A stretch of DNA of 64,000 bases from the NCBI RefSeq assembly GCF_018219155.1, contig NZ_CP056123.1:2675505-2739504 (forward strand), in the 5' to 3' direction. Shown piece by piece: positions 56,359 to 64,000 of the stretch. Below the pieces are notes generated by a model. That model made no database searches and was not told the DNA's origin. It saw only the letters and a program-made list of their open reading frames with translations. This stretch comes from Moritella sp. 24 (GTDB lineage: Bacteria; Pseudomonadota; Gammaproteobacteria; Enterobacterales; Moritellaceae). Numbering within the stretch: position 1 is the first letter of the stretch; every line of letters starts with the position of its first letter. Both the position numbers and the translations under genes were made by a program.

Positions 56359-57156
56359 TTAACAGGTCTTTCTCGCAATCACTAAACCATGATTACTTGA
56401 ACCTAATAGCGATGGGTCATCACACGTTTTTAAATGATAGCGCAACCATGTTTGATATTGTGATGGCGTGAAACTATTAACACCAGATGCGATGTATCGG
56501 TTAAAACCATCAGTAGCAACATGACGTAATGTGCTAAATCCATGTTCAGTGACAAGGTGCTCAATTTCGGCTGGCATTGCAAAATAGCCGACATTAAAAA
56601 AGCTATCCGCTAATGGATTTGGAACCAGTCCCGTTTCTAACAGAGTTGATAACACATCTGGAGTCACGAGTTCAGGAAAGTGTTGAGCAAACATACCAGC
56701 GACAAAATAACGAGAGATGTAAGCAACAGCTAAAACACCATCAGGTTTTAAGATACGATAAGCCTCTTCGATTGCTTGGTCACGTTCTTCTTGGGTTTGT
56801 AAATGATATAGCGGCCCAAGAATAACGCAAAGATCATGTGAATTACTGTCGATAAATGGAACTGAACAAGCATTACCTTCATGTATTGCGAGTGTTAAAC
56901 CTTGGTCTGCCGCATTACGCGTTAAAATATTTACTTGTTCAGGCGCAAGTTCGACAGCGGTGGTATCACAGCCCATTTTTGCAAAGGTAAGTGCGTATTT
57001 TCCTGTTGCAGCACCTTGCTCTATCACTTTAGCTTTAGGTGTCAGATACTCTGCCAATACATGCATTGTGGTATCAAATTCAATTTGGGTAATGAACTGC
57101 CGCGTAAGGCGACTATCTTCATCAACACCCGTATATTGGTCGATTAATTCTTGCAT
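56359..57156 (-). CDS. Class I SAM-dependent methyltransferase
   Basis: A 265-aa methyltransferase with SAM-binding EQGAATGKYALTFAKMG (motif I), ELAPEQVN, the acidic IHEGNA and CVILGPLYHLQ. The substrate is unknown. ATG at 57156 was chosen over an upstream TTG because homology begins there and an AAAGGA site precedes it. Confidence 0.83.
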   Translation of the reverse strand: MQELIDQYTGVDEDSRLTRQFITQIEFDTTMHVLAEYLTPKAKVIEQGAATGKYALTFAKMGCDTTAVELAPEQVNILTRNAADQGLTLAIHEGNACSVPFIDSNSHDLCVILGPLYHLQTQEERDQAIEEAYRILKPDGVLAVAYISRYFVAGMFAQHFPELVTPDVLSTLLETGLVPNPLADSFFNVGYFAMPAEIEHLVTEHGFSTLRHVATDGFNRYIASGVNSFTPSQYQTWLRYHLKTCDDPSLLGSSNHGLVIARKTC

Positions 57157-57284
57157 TGAAATTCCTTTTAAAGACGATAACAAAGACCATACGTAGTACT
57201 CATGGATTTATTAACTGAGACACCAACTTAAAAACGTCTTTATTAATGTGGGCTAATGTGACGTTCATATCTCTCCTCATTTAT

Positions 57285-57710
57285 CTACAACCCCATTATA
57301 TCAATGTTCAAAGCACTCCGAATAACCATCACCCACAGTGCGATTGATGAAAGCATATAGAGCGGAAACCTTATTGAAACCTGATTTCCAGTACACTGCA
57401 CAGCACTGTGTAGTGTACGTAAAATAAGAAATCCATATGCGCAATATACATACGTATTATCCACTTGATTTGTCGACACTAAAAACAAGCAAAGCGCATA
57501 AAAAATGACAGGTAATTCAAAAAGGTTCTTCAGATTATTAGATGCATGATTAACGGATTCAGGTATTGCTGACGTTAACTTTTCTGGCGTTGCAATGGTA
57601 TCCGGGTCAATCGAATTCTGAGTAATCCAAGTTAACCGCTTTGCATACATCACGAGCCATACAATGAGTGTAAGTAGCATCATGCCTATAAATGGTATAA
57701 AAATATTCAT
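57285..57710 (-). CDS. MAPEG family membrane protein
   Basis: A 141-aa protein with four hydrophobic helices and the MAPEG-type block NNLKNLFELPVIFYALCLFL and LRTLHSAVQC. Eukaryotic members are glutathione or eicosanoid enzymes; the bacterial role is unknown. It is in the accessory run. Confidence 0.83.
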   Translation of the reverse strand: MNIFIPFIGMMLLTLIVWLVMYAKRLTWITQNSIDPDTIATPEKLTSAIPESVNHASNNLKNLFELPVIFYALCLFLVSTNQVDNTYVYCAYGFLILRTLHSAVQCTGNQVSIRFPLYMLSSIALWVMVIRSALNIDIMGL

Positions 57711-57798
57711 TAAAAATCCTTTTTATTAAATTAACGTCCTGTTAATTACGGTTTAAAATTCGCTATATATTGAAGAAACTAAAGCCGTGGGAAAAATT

Positions 57799-58260
57799 CT
57801 AAAAGTAAGACGGTATGCCACCTAAATCAACGTCTATTGATTTCTGTTTGTACATACATTGATTCTCATTAGGAATACGCTGAAAACCCAATTTTTCATA
57901 AAATGGATATCCAATATCACTATGAAGAAATATCATATTAATGTCTGTCGAAGTAAACAGCTGAGTCACAATTGAATTAATTAATTCTTTTGCGTAGCCC
58001 CTTTTTCGACACTCAATACCAGTAGAAATAGAGCCAATACCGCAATTATATTCATCGAGTTTAAATTGATCGTGATATACAATTAAAGCACTAACAGGTA
58101 GCCCATCCACAGTTAAAACATACCACTGTCCCTGAGCATATTTTTTACTATTCCTGCACCCATTAAGATAATCGGCAATATTAGAATCATCACCCCAAAC
58201 GTCATAACCCATAAGATAAATACTATCCATGTCAGACTTATTTGCTTTTCGTACGAACAT
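57799..58260 (-). CDS. GNAT-family N-acetyltransferase
   Basis: A 153-aa acetyltransferase with RKRGYAKELINSIV as acetyl-CoA motif (~90-104) and FYEKLGFQRIP near the end. ATG at 58260 was chosen. The substrate is unknown. Confidence 0.82.
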   Translation of the reverse strand: MFVRKANKSDMDSIYLMGYDVWGDDSNIADYLNGCRNSKKYAQGQWYVLTVDGLPVSALIVYHDQFKLDEYNCGIGSISTGIECRKRGYAKELINSIVTQLFTSTDINMIFLHSDIGYPFYEKLGFQRIPNENQCMYKQKSIDVDLGGIPSYF

Positions 58261-58320
58261 TTGACAAACCTTATGAAGCAACTCGAACTACCATGAAGGA
58301 TACCGACACACCATGACTGG

Positions 58321-58791
58321 TTAGTCGATGATTGACAGCGACATTATTTTTGACTGCGTGTGAAAGCCTAGGTTTTTATAGAAAGCTTGCGCCTTGTCAT
58401 TAAACGCCATCACCTCAAGTCTTATTTCGTTAGCACCAGAAGATAGCGCCCATTTTTTGCATTCAAGCATCAGGTTTTTACCTAACCCTGAATCTCTATT
58501 TTTTTGGTCAACGACGATAGTACCCACTCGGCATATTGGCGCTTTACTCAAGAATGGTATCGCTTCATTTTGAGATATTGTAGCTGTTAGAAAACCTGCG
58601 ACGTGGTTATCAATCATCGAAACAAGAAATAACCGTTCTGGATTATCTAGAGCCTTAAGCAGAAACTCTTTTTCCTCCTTTGAAGGCTTACAGAAAACTG
58701 TAGGCGCATGCTCAAAATGAAACTCCCCAATCTGCTTGTTTAACTCAACCAATCCATCTATATCATCTACCGTTGCTTTTCTGATATTCAC
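58321..58791 (-). CDS. GNAT-family N-acetyltransferase
   Basis: A 156-aa acetyltransferase: VDQKNRDSGLGKNLMLECKK is the acetyl-CoA-binding motif, and AQAFYKNLGFHTQS follows. It is next to another GNAT gene, but the two are too different to be a recent duplication. Confidence 0.86.
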   Translation of the reverse strand: MNIRKATVDDIDGLVELNKQIGEFHFEHAPTVFCKPSKEEKEFLLKALDNPERLFLVSMIDNHVAGFLTATISQNEAIPFLSKAPICRVGTIVVDQKNRDSGLGKNLMLECKKWALSSGANEIRLEVMAFNDKAQAFYKNLGFHTQSKIMSLSIID

Positions 58792-58822
58792 TCATATTCC
58801 CTTATATGTTGATTGCTACAAA

Positions 58823-59050
58823 TCAGAATTGATCTTTCTTTTTTACCTGTCGGATTAACCATTCCTGCGCAGCATCCTCCATAGTAGAACCTTCCGCGTT
58901 CTTCATCCACAGCATAAAACCCCGATCAAATTTGAATCCATCACCACATTTAACTTTAAAATACCTACGTACATTTTGAGTATGCTTATAGGTATGATTA
59001 ATCACGGTACAGTCTAAAATATCGCTTTTATGCCAATCAAAGTTATCCAT
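58823..59050 (-). CDS. DUF6434-like small protein
   Basis: A 75-aa protein with NVRRYFKVKCGDGFKFDR and AAQEWLIRQVKK, which I associate with DUF6434. Its function is unknown. Its start codon lies within a GTTATG sequence. Confidence 0.65.
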   Translation of the reverse strand: MDNFDWHKSDILDCTVINHTYKHTQNVRRYFKVKCGDGFKFDRGFMLWMKNAEGSTMEDAAQEWLIRQVKKKDQF

Positions 59051-59093
59051 AACGTCTACCTATTCCCAATTAAAACTTGTTATATGCCACAGT

Positions 59094-59294
59094 TTAAGAC
59101 GCAATAACATAATCAATGATTACACCGTAGCAACTGTAAACAATGACAATCAACCCTATATATCTAATTACCTTCAAGAAGTTAGAACTGAAGTTTAATT
59201 TTGTAGTGACAATCATTTTACCATGAGACATTTGAACAAGAATAACACCGAGAGAAAGTACAAAGATCACATTTATCCAGTACTCTAAATTCAT
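59094..59294 (-). CDS. Small two-helix membrane protein
   Basis: A 66-aa hypothetical with two hydrophobic segments (~7-22 and ~45-62) separated by a basic loop. No family recognised. It fits the strand and spacing of its neighbours. Confidence 0.5.
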   Translation of the reverse strand: MNLEYWINVIFVLSLGVILVQMSHGKMIVTTKLNFSSNFLKVIRYIGLIVIVYSCYGVIIDYVIAS

Positions 59295-59337
59295 AGATTA
59301 ACCCCAAGAAAAGTTTATAACACCATAAACGCAGACA

Positions 59338-59724
59338 CTAAGGTGCATCAGTATTGATAATGTTGAATGGTTCACAAACAGTACCTTGATGGTATTTCAA
59401 TTGCCAATGTGTACCATTTAATACCCAAATGGATGAACGCTTTGCAAAGTGGCTAAGATTACCGGTTTCATCCACTGAAACAGATTGATACAAAAGTAAC
59501 TGAACGGATGATTCTAACGGAATACATTCATAATCTTGAGAATGAATAGATCCATTTGATGGTTTTTCGTTTTCCATCATTTCGATGATAGACAAATAGT
59601 CATAACTTAAGCCTGATTCACCGACCTCTTTAAAGTCACAATGAATTAACCGAGATATTTCAGACTTACATTGTCGGGTTTCATACTGATGTAATGCGAT
59701 TTCTTGTTCGATCAAAATATCCAT
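59338..59724 (-). CDS. DUF4440/NTF2-like protein
   Basis: A 128-aa protein beginning MDILIEQEIALHQYETRQ, then HCDFKEVGESGLSYDYLS and SIWVLNGTHWQLKYHQGT, matching the DUF4440 snoaL-like fold. ATG at 59724 has a GAGGTGG ribosome binding site. The function is unknown. Confidence 0.72.
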   Translation of the reverse strand: MDILIEQEIALHQYETRQCKSEISRLIHCDFKEVGESGLSYDYLSIIEMMENEKPSNGSIHSQDYECIPLESSVQLLLYQSVSVDETGNLSHFAKRSSIWVLNGTHWQLKYHQGTVCEPFNIINTDAP

Positions 59725-60078
59725 TTTCCACCTCGACATATAAAAACAGGAAGTTTCAACATTACTCATAAATAGATACTAAATATTAATAACGTTTAAA
59801 TCAAATAAACGTACGTGAAAAATAAAAACAATATTCATATCACTCGATATAAATAGACAAGTAATACATAACATCACTATATTTGAATAAAGCATATTTT
59901 TATTTATGTAAAATACATTTTCCAGTATCAAACAACTGCCTTTAATAAAAACGGCTCTGATTATTCAGCGACTAAATATACCGCTAACGACATGTGTGTC
60001 GTTGATATTAATATTGATATACGTAAACTACTCGACTTACAGCATTTTAATAGTTTATATCGCAAAGGAACCGACAAA
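59725..60078. other. AT-rich divergent intergenic region
   Basis: These are 354 bp with no supported gene. An in-frame upstream extension of the next gene (from 59992) has no resemblance to a transporter start. The region presumably contains the two divergent promoters; no clear operator seen. Confidence 0.45.
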
Positions 60079-63000
60079 ATGGAAAAGAGTCTTTTTCAGT
60101 TTATCTGGAAATATTCAAAGAAAAATCAGTTGGCTCTATCAGCTCTTACGCTCCTGACGTTCCCAATTTTATACATTTCGCTAGAGTTACCCAAACGTAT
60201 TATTAACGATGCGATTGGCGGCACAGGCGAAGATGTGTCTTTACTGGGCGTAACATTAAGTCAAACTGAATTTTTAATGATTCTTTGTGTTGGTTTTCTA
60301 TTAGCCGTATTAGCTAATGGTCTATTAAAGATGAAGTTAAACACCATGAAAGGTGTATTGGCAGAACGATTGTTACGTCGTTTTCGTTTTCAACTTGTCA
60401 CCCGCATTTTAAGATTTCCACGCTCGTATTTTCGCACGACAAGTCAAGGTGAATTAGTGTCGATGGTGACATCAGAAGCTGAACCGATGGGCTCTCTGAT
60501 GGGGGATATGCTGTCACGCCCTATCCTTCAAGCTGGACAAATGTTAACAATTCTTGCCTTTCTATTTGCACAAAGCTTCTGGTTTGGTCTTGCTTCCATC
60601 ACGTTAATACCTGTGCAGGCATGGATAATTCCCAAATTACAACGTCAAATTAACTTGTTGAATAAAGCCAGAATACAAGAAATTCGCAAACTGGCTGCAG
60701 ATATTGGTGAAACAGCAGCTGGTGTCAGTGATATACGCATGAACGGCGGGATGCGTCACAGGCTGTCTTTGTTTTCTAATCGTTTAGGTAACTTATTCGG
60801 CATTCGTTTCGATATTTATCAAAAGAAATTCTTCATGAAGTTCCTCAACAACTTCATCAATCAATTAACGCCCTTCTTTTTCTACTCTGTTGGTGGTTAT
60901 TTAGCGATTCAGGGTGAGATCACTGTCGGTGCTTTAGTCGCTGCACTTGCTGCTTACAAAGACCTATCATCCCCTTGGAAAGAGTTACTGACGTATTACA
61001 ATCAAACTCAAGATATGGCACTGCGTTGGGAAGTAGTAACCGAACGTTTCTCATCCACAACATTAGTAAAAGACGCTTTATTTGATGGTGAACCCGATAC
61101 ACTCACAAGCCTTAACGGTGACATTGAGTTGAAGGGGATAACGGTACGAGATGAAGATGGCCATACCGTATTAGAAGATATTAATTTAACCATACCTAAA
61201 GGCGCGCGTGTAGGAATTAAGACAAATAACGAGGCTGCCGCGCTCGCGTTTGCAGATGTATTAACACGCGAGGTCATCCCACTGCGAGGGACTGTAAATA
61301 TCGCGGGCCATAAGTTGAATGATTTACATCAAACAGTTGTCGCCAGTCGTATCGGATATGCCAACTCTAAACCGTACCTATTTCAAGGAACGCTTGGTGA
61401 TAACTTATTGATGCCATTTAATTATGAGCCAATTCCGAGCACTGATACACCCATAGATATAGACAGTTGGAGAAAAGAGTCTGCGCGCGCTGGTAACAGT
61501 ATTGACCCATTTGAAACAAACTGGATTGCTCCGGAAATGTCTGGTTTTCAATCCTGCGATGAGATCAAAGACTGGTGGTTCCAATTGGTTGAAGCAATGG
61601 GTACCGACGACACTATGGTTCGTAGGGGCTTAAGATCACGCCTTGATACAAACCTTCAACAAGAACTGGTCGAAGCGATTGTACGTTTGCGCCCTGAAAT
61701 AGCGAAACGATTAGAAAAAGCGGGATTAAATGATATTGTACATGCTTATCATCCTGAAAAATTCAACCCAGTATCTCCTTTAGGTATTAACCTGCTTTAT
61801 GCAATTCCGACAAAGGTACTCACACAGGTCGCGCTGTCGCAAGAGGATAACTTCGTCCAACTACTGCAAGACGAAGGGATTGCAGACTACCTTGCACACA
61901 TGTCAGCCACTCTCATCGAAGGCCTTTCAGAAACATTTGGCACTGATGGTACAGATCACCCCTTATTTCGCCGCTTAAATATGGATGAAGCGCTTTATCA
62001 TCGACTTAGAGTAATCGTAGCGAAAAGACGCTTAGTTGGGGATAGTGGCTTACCAGACGAAGACTTTGCATTAATGCTGACGGTATCTTTTGCGTTCTCC
62101 GCTGAACAGATTGGTCCTGTGTTTACAGACTCGTTCAAAGAGCACATTTTGCAGATCAGAATGAAGAACTCCACTGATATGGTGGAAAAATTCAATGGCC
62201 TGTTTAACTCAATAGACCCACAACAATACTTTCCGGTTATGTCGGTACTTGGCAATGCCATTTATGGTCGTATTTCCAGTTTGGCAGGTGCTCGAGAGAA
62301 GTTAATTGAGGATACCGTTGTCGATGTGTTAACCGAACATGGTCTAAGACGTTTAGTGGCACAATCCATCTATGATGTGACGACAACGCCGGGCGGCGAT
62401 AACCTTGCGGCTGTATTTAAAGAGCGTGTCGCGTTCAGCCGAGCTGGTATCAAAAAACCCGATATTCTTATTCTTCGTAACGCATTGGCGAGTCACGATG
62501 GCGACGCTCGTGCGTTAATGCGTGAGCGCATTAGTACATTGATGCCCGACACCACCAAGATTTTCATTGAGAACCAATTCCACAACCCTGAGAACTATGA
62601 TTTATATGTCGAAATTGTTGATGGACGTATTGACGGTATTGCACGTCAAGATGAGCTTCAAGATGACGATTCACGTCAAGACTTAAGACGTAAACTACGC
62701 GTGGTAGCGGAAACCGAGTTATTTGGTGGCCTTGATCGCAAGCAGCAACGTCTACTGGCATTTAGCGCGCAATGGTACAAAGCAAAATCGGGACAAGTTA
62801 TATTTACAGCAGGAGAAGAAGCTGATGCGTCTTACTTGTGTGTAGAAGGTTCTTCTGGACTATATTGGCCAGAAAGCGCGGGCGAACAACGCTTAGTATC
62901 TGAAATTCTACCTGGACGATTGATTGGCGATTTAGCCGTCATTCATAAACAACCTCGTCTATTAAACTTAATTGCTTTAGAAGACTGTGTATTCTTAAGA

Positions 63001-63177
63001 ATCGGTGCCAGCGAATTGTTAGCCGTTATCGAGAATGATGCCATGGTTGCCGCAAACCTGTTACGTTCCGTATCTGCACACTTGGCAGAAACGGCAACAA
63101 GCATGCGTTCAATGCGCACATTTGCGATGGAGCAAGGTATAGACTTCACTGAATTTGATAAACAAAATCAGGACTAA
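60079..63177 (+). CDS. ABC-transporter-like membrane protein with dead ATPase and C-terminal cNMP-binding-like domain
   Basis: A 1032-aa protein. Residues ~1-330 form a type I ABC exporter membrane domain. An NBD-like core follows, but the Walker A is GIKTNNEAAALA (~379-390; the usual GxGKS/T lysine is missing) and Walker B is ILILRNALA (~796-804; catalytic DE missing). About 410 residues of helical sequence separate them, against roughly 110 normally. A Q-loop-like FQGTLGDNLL remains. Residues ~884-1020 form a cyclic-nucleotide-binding-like beta barrel (IFTAGEEADASYL, GRLIGDLAVIHKQPR). The ATG at 60079 has an AAAGGAA ribosome binding site. It is unlikely to pump ATP-dependently in a normal way, and more likely signals or scaffolds. 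Confidence 0.85.
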   Translation: MEKSLFQFIWKYSKKNQLALSALTLLTFPILYISLELPKRIINDAIGGTGEDVSLLGVTLSQTEFLMILCVGFLLAVLANGLLKMKLNTMKGVLAERLLRRFRFQLVTRILRFPRSYFRTTSQGELVSMVTSEAEPMGSLMGDMLSRPILQAGQMLTILAFLFAQSFWFGLASITLIPVQAWIIPKLQRQINLLNKARIQEIRKLAADIGETAAGVSDIRMNGGMRHRLSLFSNRLGNLFGIRFDIYQKKFFMKFLNNFINQLTPFFFYSVGGYLAIQGEITVGALVAALAAYKDLSSPWKELLTYYNQTQDMALRWEVVTERFSSTTLVKDALFDGEPDTLTSLNGDIELKGITVRDEDGHTVLEDINLTIPKGARVGIKTNNEAAALAFADVLTREVIPLRGTVNIAGHKLNDLHQTVVASRIGYANSKPYLFQGTLGDNLLMPFNYEPIPSTDTPIDIDSWRKESARAGNSIDPFETNWIAPEMSGFQSCDEIKDWWFQLVEAMGTDDTMVRRGLRSRLDTNLQQELVEAIVRLRPEIAKRLEKAGLNDIVHAYHPEKFNPVSPLGINLLYAIPTKVLTQVALSQEDNFVQLLQDEGIADYLAHMSATLIEGLSETFGTDGTDHPLFRRLNMDEALYHRLRVIVAKRRLVGDSGLPDEDFALMLTVSFAFSAEQIGPVFTDSFKEHILQIRMKNSTDMVEKFNGLFNSIDPQQYFPVMSVLGNAIYGRISSLAGAREKLIEDTVVDVLTEHGLRRLVAQSIYDVTTTPGGDNLAAVFKERVAFSRAGIKKPDILILRNALASHDGDARALMRERISTLMPDTTKIFIENQFHNPENYDLYVEIVDGRIDGIARQDELQDDDSRQDLRRKLRVVAETELFGGLDRKQQRLLAFSAQWYKAKSGQVIFTAGEEADASYLCVEGSSGLYWPESAGEQRLVSEILPGRLIGDLAVIHKQPRLLNLIALEDCVFLRIGASELLAVIENDAMVAANLLRSVSAHLAETATSMRSMRTFAMEQGIDFTEFDKQNQD

Positions 63178-63184
63178 GCACGAA

Positions 63185-63224
63185 ATGAATACCTGCTTTC
63201 TCCGCACTGCAGGTGTTCATTTTA
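63185..63224. terminator. Terminator after the ABC-like gene
   Basis: ATGAATACCTGC pairs with GCAGGTGTTCAT (one wobble) and is followed by TTTT on the plus strand. Confidence 0.8.
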
Positions 63225-63527
63225 CTCAAACTCAAGGTACTCGGGTAACTGACTATTCAATGAATACCACGTCGCTTTTTGCGAAACCAAAACATGACTT
63301 ATTTCTTTTGTTTTAGGGTCGTCATCTAATGAACCTAAACGTAAAACGATGTGCTTAGCATCCTCTTTTTTAGCATATATGTGTCTGGCACAATTTGGAC
63401 AAAAATATCTATTTTTACCGGGCGATGATTCATAACATCCTAGTGCAGAATCACTACGTAAAAGAAAATCCTTGTCTCTAACAGCTGCTACACTCGAAAA
63501 TGCAGCCCTGCGATCATGAATGGTTAT
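63222..63527 (-). pseudogene. GFA-family gene lacking its 5' end
   Basis: On the minus strand an open frame encodes RRAAFSSVAAVRDKDFLLRS, then CYESSPGKNRYFCPNC and ARHIYA, ending ...LPEYLEFE. This is the C-terminal ~100 residues of a GFA protein, but the first ~30 residues with the GSCLCG motif and the first zinc ligands are gone, and a TGA precedes the frame without a start codon. It is a truncated relic. Confidence 0.78.
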
Positions 63528-63660
63528 TCACGTAAAATAGACCGAAATAGCTTACCGTTTGTCTCTTTGCTATACTCGGCCATCGACAAACACGCTGTGA
63601 CGACAGTTACTTAAACTCTATTTACTCGGCATAACGACCGCATAAATACAAAGGCTTAAC

Positions 63661-64000
63661 TTGGAATTATTAAACATTGACTGCCTTGGCAAACCGCTAC
63701 GGCTGGAAGGCTCCCTAGCGGGCTGGCAACAAGTATTTTGGGACGACAAACTCGTATCGGTGATCAACGCCTCTAGTGAAAATGAGGGCAGTAAATCCCA
63801 TGAGTTTGAACTCAGCCAGCACAGTGATGATGCACAAACACCAGCCAGCATTATCATCAAACTCACCACTGACCTGCTCTGGCAACCCTTTAAAATAGAC
63901 TATACCTTGTATGTTAATGACCAGCTAATTAACCAAGGTCAACGCGACACAAAAGATATTGAACGACAAACCCCGCAACATCCTGTTGCCGTAAAGCAAA
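63661..64000 (+). CDS. Hypothetical protein, N-terminal part (runs off the window)
   Basis: An open frame starts at TTG (63661) after AAAGGC and continues to the right edge without a stop (113 codons). The start reads LELLNIDCLGKPLRLEGSLA, then WQQVFWDDKLVS and ITDLLWQPFKIDYTLYVN-like beta strands. I do not recognise it. The GC content seems higher than the neighbours. Confidence 0.7.
   Translation, partial: MELLNIDCLGKPLRLEGSLAGWQQVFWDDKLVSVINASSENEGSKSHEFELSQHSDDAQTPASIIIKLTTDLLWQPFKIDYTLYVNDQLINQGQRDTKDIERQTPQHPVAVKQ

Noticed and set aside
57711-57798. ATTAAC-AGGAC-GTTAAT inverted repeat as a recombination site
   Set aside because: It occurs once and lacks a second arm pair; likely chance in AT-rich DNA.
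56359-59769. Integron cassette array
   Set aside because: The small same-strand genes fit, and a GTTATATG-like string lies near 59078, but the gaps share no common repeat and I find no paired attC arms or integrase.

Overview
This 64 kb window looks like chromosomal DNA of a psychrophilic marine gammaproteobacterium. It is AT-rich. The linked orders fadR/nhaB/dsbB and pyrF-lapB-lapA-ihfB-rpsA-cmk-aroA-hisC-serC, a lysine-riboswitch-controlled NhaC-type transporter, a rhombosortase and a DUF2982 protein fit the Vibrio/Shewanella/Moritella group. Moritella is my best guess from protein resemblance; no search was run. I see no rRNA, tRNA, IS element, prophage or CRISPR array.

Layout. 1-8.4 kb: the 5' part of fadR (minus), nhaB, dsbB, a DUF1244 gene, ppnP, an outer-membrane barrel gene, an LpxR-type lipid A deacylase, an unusual membrane protein with a winged-helix-like tail, and a START-domain protein. 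8.5-12 kb: a two-component system resembling the 'proteobacterial dedicated sortase' pair, plus DUF2982. 12-22 kb: the most interesting block, a same-strand locus of a large secreted protein, a b561-like membrane protein, an FTR1 iron permease, an FAD oxidoreductase, a periplasmic helical protein, a GT-C-like membrane protein and a six-heme c-type cytochrome with a beta-propeller. Fur-like boxes precede its first and last genes. 22-30 kb: an EAL-only protein, tdk, the riboswitch-controlled lysine transporter gene, an H-NS gene, an HIT protein, galE, DUF3820, the DTW tRNA-modifying enzyme and rhombosortase. 29.4-39.8 kb: conserved housekeeping genes on the minus strand.

40-47 kb and 56-60 kb are runs of small minus-strand accessory genes (GNAT, VOC, cupin, OsmC, GFA, HAD, MAPEG, DUFs), with decayed genes in and near them: an FMN-reductase fragment, a GNAT gene broken in a C5 run, and a GFA gene without its 5' end. 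Between them, 47-52 kb holds a fatty-acid or carboxylate catabolic module: a CoA-transferase, an AraC-family regulator and an acyl-CoA dehydrogenase. Both enzyme genes are preceded by the same 40-bp element built from two direct repeats 22 bp apart, very probably the AraC operator. 52-56 kb has a PhzF-like gene lacking a normal start codon, a secreted trypsin-like protease with a tightly coupled secreted partner, and an alpha/beta hydrolase. 60-63 kb encodes a 1032-aa ABC-like membrane protein with a ruined ATPase site and a C-terminal cyclic-nucleotide-binding-like domain.

The strongest candidates for undescribed biology are the FTR1/multiheme locus, the degenerate ABC/cNMP protein, the AraC direct-repeat regulon and the protease/partner pair.
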